Positions 13,216 through 21,465 of a stretch of 21,465 nucleotides of DNA are shown here, piece by piece (position 1 is the first letter of the stretch; each line of letters opens with the position of its first letter). This stretch comes from Smittium culicis (Eukaryota; Kickxellomycota; Harpellomycetes; Harpellales; Legeriomycetaceae). Below the pieces are notes generated by a model. It did no database searches. It was not told the DNA's origin and worked only from the letters and a program-made list of their open reading frames with translations. A program made the translations under genes and the position numbers. Location of the stretch: contig LSSN01004907.1 in assembly GCA_001970855.1 (NCBI GenBank), forward strand, positions 1-21,465, written 5' to 3'.

Positions 13216-14136
13216 CTTTGATTCACTAATAGAGTATCATATTTGAGACTATTTATGATGTATATGTTTTTTAGTGTAAATATATAATTTATAAGTGAAT
13301 AAAATTTCCTAAAAACTAGTTAAAAATATCTTTTTTTTATCAAATGAAAATTTAAAAGCGAGTTATATAAATATAAAAATCGTACGTCAATTTCAAATCA
13401 GCCATTAAGATTAATTATCTCTGAATTAATAGAAAATAATATTACAATCCAAAATATTTTTGCTATTATATAGAGTCTCTCAAATTTATTATCTATGTTT
13501 TTGGATAAGTATATAGTATATCTATAAACATTTATAATTTTATAGAAAGTATTTATTAGGATTATGTTTTTTGTTTTAACTATAAAATTTATACCATTTT
13601 TAAAAATTTGCATTTTAACCCCTTAAAATTTTAATAATTAAATTTAATGTTCGCGCTATTTTATACTATAATTTATATTAGATTAGTCTTTTTTTAGAAT
13701 TTCTTAAAATAAAAAATTTTCTGTCTATATTTTTAAATGAACAAAAAAAATTGTTTTTTTAATTTAAAATATTTCAATATTTCCGTTAATTAATGTATTT
13801 AAATCACTTTAGTATTAATTTATATAAATCAAAATTTTAAATTAAATAAATGTTCTATAAAATAAATAACGTTATTTCTTTTTATTATTTTAACTGGTTA
13901 AATTTGAAATACAAATAATAAAATAATACTTAAAAAAATGCTAATTTGATTTTTTTTGTTTTACATTCGATTATGTAGAAAAATTATAGCTTATATTTTA
14001 ATTTTTATATTAATTCGAAATTTTAGATTATTTTTCAAACAGAGATTTTTATTTGGGAATGCCAAAATTTGAATTATTTATTCTGAGTTTATACATCGAT
14101 AAGGGTTTTTTTCGGCTGAAATTTTAGCAATTGCTC

Positions 14137-14149
14137 TGGGCTTCGCCCA
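14137..14149. repeat. Small G+C-rich hairpin
   Basis: TGGGC and GCCCA form a perfect 5-bp stem around TTC. It stands out strongly from the surrounding A+T desert and resembles the G+C clusters seen in A+T-rich genomes. Confidence 0.6.
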
Positions 14150-14902
14150 AATTAACTTCTAAATACATTTTAATAATTTTTATCCATATTAAAATTTAAG
14201 GTTTTTTTTTAATATTTGATCCACCCACTGTTTAAGTAAAATTGAAAATTTAGGCGCATAATATTTTTTTATGAAATTTTATGCTAAAAGTCATTTAATC
14301 TAGTAAAAACTAACAATTATATTTTATTTTTATATACTTAATTCAGAATATTCTATTGACAATGTTGGTGTCCTATAGAGTGTCGTAAAAGCCAAGTGAA
14401 ATAGCTTTTTTTTTAAATTATTAGTTAGGTTTTATGGAATATTTATAAGTTAGTTAATATATTAATTTACGCGAATTAATCACATATGCAAATTTTGAGC
14501 AGTTTAAAAATAAATCAATGAAAATTAAAGATGATGAGGTTTCTTTTAATTTTTTTATAGTTTTAGAATATCGGATTTATAGATAAGTTAACTATTATAT
14601 TTTTATGTGGACAGCTTAGTTCGAGGGATATTTAAAATAGAGATACTCTGATTTCTAAAAGTAAAAATAAAAATAAAAACGATACTAAACTTTCGGCCCA
14701 TAAAAAATATATTTATGGTGAAATAAAGAAAATAAGCTAATATTAATAATTCGTCTCCCATAAAAAAAAAAGCCAAAATAAGATAATAAGTAATCACGAC
14801 CCACCTATATCCAAATATCAATAAAAATAATATCTAAAATTAAATTGGAATATAACAGCATTCCATGAGATATTTTTATTCATTAGATGTCGCAAAATTT
14901 GC

Positions 14903-14919
14903 TTTTGGATGATCCAAAA
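14903..14919. repeat. 17-base near-palindrome
   Basis: TTTTGGAT and ATCCAAAA are perfect 8-bp arms around a single G. A 9-base direct repeat ATTCCATGA lies at 14860-14868 and 14919-14927. Confidence 0.6.
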
Positions 14920-15401
14920 TTCCATGAATTTATTACAAGTTAATAATATAGTAATTTTTTTTAGTAAAGTGGTATAAATAGTTGAAAAAGAATGTCCTTT
15001 AATTTTTATCTGTAATTTATTATAACTTAAAGCGTGTTTATTGTATCTAACTCGCTACAGGTTCAGTTATAAACACCTGAGGGTCAAAATCATAAGTATA
15101 TACGCTTTTGAGAGATTATTTAAAAATCGTAGCTTTTTTTTAGTATAATTTTTAATATCGAGTACAAAAATGTGATCATTAGTTGAGCGTATAAGCGTAT
15201 TTGATGACATACTCTGATATAGTTTAAAACAAAATTATAAATGTAAGGTGTTATGTTATTATACTTGTGTCCGTTATACAAAAGAATTCGAAATTTATAT
15301 ATACGTACAAATTCGCATATATATAGAGTAGGATAAAACTATTTTTAAGCTAAAACTTAGTAATCATGATCCTACTTATTAAGCGTAAAATGTAAGATTA
15401 T

Positions 15402-15407
15402 TTTATT
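15402..15407 (-). terminator. Poly(A) signal of SWP1
   Basis: TTTATT on the plus strand reads AATAAA on the minus strand, about 100 nt past the SWP1 stop. Confidence 0.45.
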
Positions 15408-15507
15408 GAATAATAAATATACTGGATTAAAGTATTCAATCATACAAGCCGCTTCATTTTATTTGATTTAAAAAACGTGTATAGTTATAAAAGGGGTAAA
15501 TAGATGC

Positions 15508-16592
15508 CTATTTGAAAAGAGATTTTTGACCAAAAATGAAAGTTGGAATTGCTAGCACTAGTCCATAAAATAGGATAGGGAAAATTTTGACACCGATGAA
15601 ATATGATATTATAAGAGAAGCATACGAAAGGATACAGCCAAAAAAGGAATAATCAGAGACTGTTGCGTTCTTATTTATAGCAGACAAAAATCCTGAGCTA
15701 CCGAGCTACAAAAGTTAAATGGTAGAATAGTTATTGAGTGGCATAAAAAGAAATAGAGTATTATAAAATAAGGATATATACGAAAAAAAAGAAAATAGAT
15801 AGAACGAAAGGGTTACCATTGTGAAGAAAAGTGCGAATGGAATAGTAATAAGTGCAGTGTATATTACTGAAACTAGTGGGTTGACCATTTTTTGAGGGGC
15901 TGAAAAGGTATGGAATATTTCGGGCTTGGGGCCATAAATAATGTGATCAGATTTTTCAATACTAGATTTGAAACAATTTATATTAATAACGCCTAGATTA
16001 TAAACCGCGCCAGTTTTTTCACTGAATGATCCTAGTACCAAATCAGCAGAATATTCACCATTTGATGCTATATGGTTTTCGATTTTCAGCTTATTCTAAT
16101 ATTAAAGAGATAAAGTTGGGAAAATGATGAATTTTTATATCTAGGAGTAGAGGAAATGAGTAATGAAAGAAATGATTAAATACCATTATTATTTTATAGC
16201 TGTTTTTTGCTTCAGAGAATTTGGAAGAGATTGAAGTCTGTGAAGTCTTGTCTAAAGATGTTAGAACTAAGGCGGCTTGATTGAGAGGTATGTGCTTGTG
16301 ATCTTTAGAGCTCGAAATAGCCTCGAATTCTACGACGATTTTAGAGCCAGATTCTAGCTCAAACCTCTTTTTCAATTTTTCGGGATATTCTGGTCTAAAG
16401 TGAAGGTAAGGAGTTGTAAAATAGTCGTTAATATAAATATAATAATGTGTGTTACCTCTCTTTTGTTACAACATCTCCAAGCTTGTCAACAAGATTTACA
16501 GAAATCTTATTAGGTTTAATTTCGTAGGAGCTTGCAAGTACGATTGATGCAAGCATAAACGTACAACTTAATAGTTTTGAAGCGAACATCAT
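15508..16592 (-). CDS. SWP1: Oligosaccharyltransferase subunit, Swp1/ribophorin II
   Basis: Model (minus strand): exons 16592-16456, 16394-16184, 16095-15817 and 15705-15508, giving 274 residues, close to the usual fungal Swp1 length. The protein is a subunit of the ER oligosaccharyltransferase that transfers glycans to Asn-X-Ser/Thr. A hydrophobic signal peptide (about 1-20, ending LASS) precedes a luminal region. The family hallmark YGPKPEIFHTFSAPQ lies directly before three membrane segments at about 188-209, 228-247 and 250-267, ending in a short Lys-containing tail. Splicing joins phases 2, 0 and 0 and keeps the frame throughout; donors are GTAACA, GTATTT and GTAACC. Two adjacent ATG codons (16592 and 16589) are possible starts. 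Identity rests on the hallmark motif and topology and is fairly secure. It is divergent from the p24 gene about 1.7 kb away. Confidence 0.9.
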
Positions 16593-17870
16593 AATAATAT
16601 AACCTTTATTGCAGCGAATTGGAGGAGCGAAGGGCTTAAATTATAGAAAACTAAATGGATTTTTGAGTTATTTGAGATTTTTAATATCAAGTTCGTTTAT
16701 ACAATAGGCTATATAAGTTAGTTTTAAAAGAAGACTATAAGGATATACTTTAATTCTACGCCCATAAAATGAACCTTATAGCCTTCTTTAATGTGCCCTT
16801 GTTATTGGTCAAATTGGTGATATTTTGCTAACTTGTATATGTATTCGTTGATTATTGGTCAATTAGATAGTTTGGTTTTTTGACACCATCAGTTATTACT
16901 CGAAAAAAAAGCTAATTTAAGTGATTCGCTAATTTTTTATGATTCGTTTCTATTTGCCAGGATACGAAAATAGCCAATACTACAGATATTAATGGTGCTA
17001 ATAAATGTTAAATATTGAATGTATATTTTGTTGGATCAAAATCGAATTTCCACAGCCAAATGTATTCAACAAGCCTACAAAAAAACAGAATAGAATCTAG
17101 TATTTTTATGATATAATAAAATTAACTTAACAAAGAAAAATGCTCATCGGATGTTCTAAAAATAAAGTTGGATTGGTTTATAAATCTTATTTATATTGCC
17201 GTAGATATTAATGCTCACATAACTAACGATTTTTTCTATGCTTATATATACGCTTCAACATATAACAAATACTAGGTATATATAATCAGAAATAAACTTA
17301 TTGTATTTAAACTCGGATATGATTAATCCTAATAAAACACTTAAAAACCAATATTGTGGAAAAGTAAAATGTCTAAAGAATTATAATATATATTTCTACA
17401 AGTTATATATTTTTAAATTCGACATGTACTATTATTTGTGCCATTTATTTCAGAGCTCAATATTATACAATTTTAATTCTGCATAATTATAAAGTCAAAA
17501 AAATTCCTACGCTTACAATCCAGTTTAAAACTGAGACTCAGCTATACTTACTAAAGCTGTAAAAAAACTTATAGATTATTTCATGTTTATTTACTTTAAT
17601 AAATAGGTTATTTTTACTAAACATGGACTATGTTATTATTACAAAATTATCTAGGTATGATTGATTCCTTTTAATGAATTTGAGTTGGATGGAGTGTCTA
17701 TATACTTTTAAAACCTACAACAGATTCCTATAATTTAGCTAAGCAATAAATGAATAAATTGTAAGCGAAAAAGTGAATATGAAACGATAGGCTGACATAT
17801 CCCCAGCCAGCTAGTGTGGAAAATGCGCCCAGTTCTTATAAGTTGTTCTCCGTAGCCAATAATTTCTTAA
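16593..17870. other. Divergent spacer between SWP1 and the p24 gene (first part)
   Basis: Apart from the CCAAT pair I see no gene. A+T-rich DNA gives way to more G+C after about 17690. A 61-codon frame at 17301-17486 lacks an ATG start and looks like chance. A short minus-strand frame at 17885-17811 has protein-like composition but no reliable family match. Confidence 0.5.
16802..16862. promoter_or_regulatory. Duplicated CCAAT-type boxes upstream of SWP1
   Basis: TTATTGGTCAA occurs exactly at 16802-16812 and 16852-16862, 50 bp apart; its complement contains CCAAT. The boxes lie about 210-270 bp upstream of the SWP1 start. CCAAT boxes are bound by the HAP/NF-Y complex in fungi; its action here is inference. 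Confidence 0.45.
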
Positions 17871-18143
17871 TTCTGGTTTAGCCATTGTTGTAAATTAAGC
17901 GCTCAATTAAACTGGCCAATAAGTACATTATCAAAGCGGAGTGAAGGAAATGAAATTAACCGCACTGGATATACAAATATGGGTAGTATAGCTATTGGCT
18001 GTTGGAAGAAACATTTAACAAATGTCGTTGTATTAATGGCTATAATCAGAGGCAAAAAGGGCCAATTGAGGAAATGGATGTACAACTCTTACCCAGTAGA
18101 TATTTTCTACTATTGTTTAAAATTTACCTCCTGCGTGTTTTGA
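17871..18143 (+). pseudogene. Unassigned 90-codon open frame, possible gene fragment
   Basis: The frame is open from after a TAA at 17868-17870 to a TGA at 18141-18143. Its composition is exon-like rather than desert-like. The only internal ATG (17979) would give 54 residues. The product is basic and has patches such as SKRSEGNEINRTGYTN and RGKKGQLRKWMYNSYP, with a hydrophobic middle. I recognise no family. It could be a 3' exon of an unmodelled gene, a transposon remnant, or an unusually G+C-rich spacer upstream of the p24 gene. An overlapping minus-strand frame (18085-17903) looks less protein-like. Confidence 0.25.
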
Positions 18144-18295
18144 GTTTACTTTTATAGCTACTTTCAGTCCATAAAGCCAACTTTTATTTAGTCGCAGGAA
18201 ACCTTCAAGCTTTGTTTTTATTTTTTTTACATAGCTATTCCAGGCTTTCACTCCTTTGACCAAAACCCTGAACATTCCATAAACTCTTAAATATA

Positions 18296-18987
18296 ATGAT
18301 TTCCTCAAAATACCTACTCGTAGCATTTCTCTGCTTTATAACTACAATCAAAGCCATCTCCTTGTCAACATGGGTCTCAGCAAACACCGAAAAGACCTAC
18401 TACATTTTGAATGATCAACCTGGCCAAAAAATGTCTCTTTACCTTTCGGTAAGTCCCACTCCTATTACTTAATTTTTACCCTCAATACCCTCCACTGCTA
18501 TATATATAAATCTTTCTCACAGGTAACAGAAGGTGGTAATTTCGATATTGATTACACTGTAACAGATCCAAAAGGCGTTATTATCTTAAAAGGTGATTCT
18601 GAAAGACAAGTTGAAACTTATCTCACCTGTAACGAAGTTGGTGAATATTCCATCTCTTTCAGCAATCGCATGTCTACCGTTGTTGATAAATTGGTAGAAT
18701 TCGAAATCACTATTGAAGATGAAGCCAGAGATCCTGATCTTAAGTCTAGATTTGGTGCAAAAACACATGATTTCGGTGCCTCAAGAATTCACGGCGACTT
18801 GCACAATATCGAAAGATTCCAAATGTACTTTAGAGCCAAAGAAAACAGAAACTTTGCCACAGTCAAATCTACTGAAAAACGCATCTTGTGGTACGCATTG
18901 CTCGAAAGCGCCTGCGTTATCTTGGTTGCTGTTATCCAAGTTTACTCCATCCAGTCACTTTTCACTGCTAAAAAATCTCGCTTCTAA
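18296..18987 (+). CDS. p24 family (emp24/gp25L) ER-Golgi cargo receptor, Erp/p24-gamma-like
   Basis: Model: exons 18296-18448 and 18523-18987, joined in phase 0 (GTAAGT...CACAG, 74 nt), giving 205 residues, the usual p24 length. p24 proteins are type I membrane proteins of COPI/COPII vesicles that help sort cargo such as GPI-anchored proteins. A signal peptide spans about 1-20. A GOLD domain covers about 25-115, with EGGNFDIDYTV (54-64), ILKGDSERQ (72-80) and FSNRMST (97-103). A short linker follows, then the conserved ENRNFATVKSTEKRI (158-172), a membrane segment (about 173-194) and a cytosolic tail QSLFTAKKSRF with a dibasic COPI-type signal. The block before the membrane segment and the tail favour the Erp/gamma branch; the exact paralogue is uncertain. 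Both cysteines that normally form the GOLD disulfide are absent: Thr34 and Ser96 stand in their places. Confidence 0.93.
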
Positions 18988-19033
18988 ATTCTTTCTTCCA
19001 ATATTTTATCCAATACTTTATTTTTTTATATAA

Positions 19034-19039
19034 AATAAA
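19034..19039 (+). terminator. Poly(A) signal of the p24 gene
   Basis: AATAAA occurs 46 nt after the stop codon, a normal distance. Confidence 0.6.
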
Positions 19040-19047
19040 CACTTCAT

Positions 19048-19058
19048 CCCCCCCCCCC
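19048..19058. repeat. C11 homopolymer
   Basis: Eleven consecutive C residues lie just downstream of the p24 poly(A) signal. G+C homopolymers of this length are rare in such A+T-rich DNA. Confidence 0.8.
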
Positions 19059-20519
19059 TCCCAAATCTACGTTGTATTTCTAATATTTGGCCTCATCTAC
19101 ACTATTTGTTGTAATTCGCTAATTTTATTTGGTCATCGCATCAATTATAAGCGAGTTTGAGCTGGGTTTTTAATTTATTCAATTAAAAAAATCACTTTTT
19201 ACCCATTTTCATTTACAAAACTAGTTGAAAAACTACAATATAAAATACTCATAACTTGTTAAAAAAATTTCCTGCAATATTTCAAACTTACCATTTAGCT
19301 TCAATTCGCCTCAAATCTGCACCGTGAATTGGGTTGAAATTACACACTCTTTAGCGTGGAGTCGATATGATTTTTATCTAACTTTAATAACACTCAAATT
19401 TTTTTCGAAAAAATATTTCTGTATGTATGATATATTATACAAAAACACGAATAAATATCTGAGAAACATTTAATATTAAGTATTAATTTATATTTTTCTA
19501 TTTTGTCATGACTGCACTCACTGTATTGAAATTATAAAGCAAGTAATTCGAGTTTGTTTCAAAAACAGTATTTTAATTGTATCAAATTATGCGCTATATG
19601 TGAAAAAAATTCTATCGCTTGACAAAATCGGGTTTTCTTTAAATATAACGATGGTTTTAGCTTATTGCCTATATATAATATTAACCAGAATAAAAACTTT
19701 TTTCAAGAAACGTTTATTTTTATCGGTTGGTTCATCACATAATAGTTTGTCCCTTTTAAATTTAAGCAGGGACAAAAAAAATCTGGACAATTTGCATTTA
19801 TATTTGCGACTTGAAAATTAGATTATCATTCTAAAAAGTTTTAATCATTAAAATTAAATGATTCAAGGAGCATTATACATAAACACAAAATTTGCTATAT
19901 GTATAATGCACTATGAAAAACTAGTTATAAATAACAAGGTATGAGAAAAAAAACAAAAAAAATAATATTAAATTCTTTAAATAATTAAATAAACCTTAAT
20001 TATTTACATTTTAAAACTGATAATTTAACAGGTGTATTATTATTAATTAGATTAGTTACAAATTGCAATGTTTTATCCTTAAAAGATTGAAATATTAGTA
20101 CTAATTTTTTTTAAAAAATAATGAAATTGATTAAAATCAGGTGATAAAAGCTCGCGAAAAATCCAATCCAAATTCCATAAAAGAATTATAAAAAAATACA
20201 AATTTTTATTATCCATATTTATATATTATAATATTTATTAGCTATTTATACGTTATAAAAATTGTGAATAAGAAAATATATTATCAAAACGAATCAAAAA
20301 TAATTTAAATTTCAGTGAAACGAGAAGGTGAATAAGAAATTTTATAAGCTCTATAAATAACTAAACCAAGTACTTTTCACTTAAAATATATTTTTTTAAT
20401 TCAGTTTCAATTCATCAAAAGGCATGGGTTGCGATTGAGAAAGTCTTTAAAATTTTTTTTGAAACTTTCTTTTTGCTCAAATGTGTATTAGATGATTCAA
20501 AAATTAGAAAAAAATTCAT
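19059..20519. other. A+T-rich flank without a recognisable gene
   Basis: The only sizeable frame, 19600-19821, starts at a non-ATG codon and encodes a low-complexity Leu/Lys/Ser-rich peptide with no family I recognise; I treat it as chance. The strong hairpin at 19870-19909 is listed separately. Confidence 0.5.
19870..19909. repeat. Hairpin-forming inverted repeat, 12-bp perfect arms
   Basis: GCATTATACATA (19870-19881) and TATGTATAATGC (19898-19909) are exact complements around a 16-base loop. This could be an attenuator-like RNA stem, a protein site or a mobile-element end; no matching copy was found elsewhere in the window. Confidence 0.75.
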
Positions 20520-21130
20520 TTGAGAAAAAAAAATCAAATGGCCTTGCGGAAATTTTACATATAAATCGATAAGGAGGCTTAAAAAATTATAGAATTTAAA
20601 TAATATTAGCTCTAGATGCCTCTTAATTGATGATTTAATATTAAACGGATAGTCATGTTACTCAAAGCATAAAGATTTTGGGCTAAATAAGCTTATGTAG
20701 GCGTCATATACTAAGATATTAAAATACTCAATATTAGAATAAGTTTGACTAAAAAAATTTTTATAATAAGCATTCTATCTTTAAATTCCAAGGAGACTAT
20801 TCCTTTGTCTAAAGCATAAAAAATTGTAATTCAGATAGAAAGTTGTTATTTAAAAGTGATAATATGAAATATCTGATATATATATATATATATCCTTGAA
20901 GATAATATTCATCTGTATAAGAGATATCAAAGCTATGAATTTTTCATTTCAGCAAGATAATGATCCAAACCATAAATAATTGTTACTAAAGAAAAGTTTT
21001 TTGTAGAATTACACAAATATATTTATTGACTTTAACAGTGATCAAATTAAAAAAAATAGATATTATTTGATATCAGTTCAAATGGAAATTCGCAGAAAGA
21101 TATTTGGAGAGCATTCCTTAACTGAATTTT
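20520..21130 (+). pseudogene. Decayed Tc1/mariner-type transposase remnant
   Basis: The diagnostic piece is at 20947-20976, where one frame reads FQQDNDPNHK and then a stop. This matches the second catalytic aspartate block of Tc1/mariner DDE transposases (usual form FQQDNDPKHTS). Weaker echoes in other frames, such as LIDDLILNG near 20623 and WAK*AYVGV near 20679 (compare the WGC...YGVG block), lie in the right order but at irregular spacing and could be chance. Many stops and frame changes show that nothing functional remains. Element ends are not recognisable, so the borders given are approximate. Confidence 0.5.
20875..20894. repeat. 20-base TA palindrome
   Basis: A perfect palindrome made of GATAT, a TA run and ATATC. 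It lies within the transposase remnant region. Confidence 0.7.
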
Positions 21131-21465
21131 TTTTTGATTAGTTTAATAAAATTTTAATTTTATATGAGTTATTTCAAATATAATTTATTGTTCATACAGA
21201 TTCAAGATTCTTTAGGCGAAATATCACTCCAAGCTAACATATTATACTTTTATCTCTGAATTTATTTGTTTTATAGCTTATAAATAATAAAGTAATAATA
21301 AAAAATAAAATACAATATCGTATTATAATTTATGAAATATTTCAATAATCTACAATTGGTTAAAAATAAACTGAGAAATAAGACTTTTTTCCAAAATTTT
21401 TATCACTATATTTAGTCTTTTCGTTTTTTTAGAATTTTACAAATGGCTATTATAATGGTTTCATT
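21131..21465. other. A+T-rich right edge
   Basis: I see no gene or clear signal in this stretch. Confidence 0.5.

Larger units (their letters stand above)
7274..15507. other. A+T-rich gene desert, about 8.2 kb
   Basis: By eye the G+C content is far below that of the exons, with frequent poly(A)/poly(T) runs. No open frame exceeds 89 codons, none shows a recognisable domain and none has exon-like codon use; I regard all as chance. Small islands of higher G+C remain near 10990, 11180-11217, 14100-14160 and 14340-14395, probably repeat fragments. A 13-base string GAATTTTAGCTAT occurs at 9105-9117 and 9441-9453. Such desert fits decayed transposons, repeat-induced mutation or a regional centromere; the sequence alone cannot choose. 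Confidence 0.7.

Overview
The window looks like nuclear DNA of a very A+T-rich fungus. The evidence is four spliced protein genes of fungal type, short introns (61 to 162 nt) with GT...AG borders, some TACTAA-like branch points, AATAAA signals, and exons clearly richer in G+C than the rest. An early-diverging, A+T-rich lineage such as Harpellales (Smittium-like) would fit, but that placement is inference; nothing in the sequence names the species.

Layout. 1-1752: intergenic DNA with several G+C-containing hairpins and one doubtful minus-strand micro-ORF, ending in a TATA box and a perfect inverted repeat. 1753-2948 (+): COQ5, mitochondrial ubiquinone C-methyltransferase, three exons. 3293-6592 (-): an FHA-domain checkpoint kinase of the Chk2/Rad53/Cds1 group, modelled here with eleven exons and convergent with COQ5. 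7040-7258: a short retroposon with a tRNA-like head, an AATAAA, a poly(A) tail and an intact 15-bp target-site duplication; it is probably a SINE. 7274-15507: about 8 kb of extremely A+T-rich DNA with no recognisable gene and traces of decayed repeats. 15508-16592 (-): SWP1/ribophorin II subunit of oligosaccharyltransferase, four exons. 16593-18295: divergent spacer with duplicated CCAAT-type boxes and an unassigned 90-codon open frame. 18296-18987 (+): a p24/Erp-type cargo receptor, two exons. 18988-21465: A+T-rich flank with a strong hairpin and the remains of a Tc1/mariner transposase.

The genes do not form one pathway. COQ5 acts in mitochondrial coenzyme Q synthesis and the kinase in the nuclear DNA-damage response. 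SWP1 and the p24 protein both serve the early secretory pathway (N-glycosylation and ER-Golgi traffic) and share a divergent spacer, so co-regulation is possible but unproven.

Most noteworthy: the SINE-like insertion with possible fragments of the same family elsewhere; a likely extra 3' exon of the kinase beyond its apparent stop; a stop-free intron of 3n length inside the kinase N-lobe; loss of both disulfide cysteines in the p24 protein; and the A+T desert, which could be repeat-derived or centromere-like. All splice models come from reading the sequence by eye and were not tested against transcripts.
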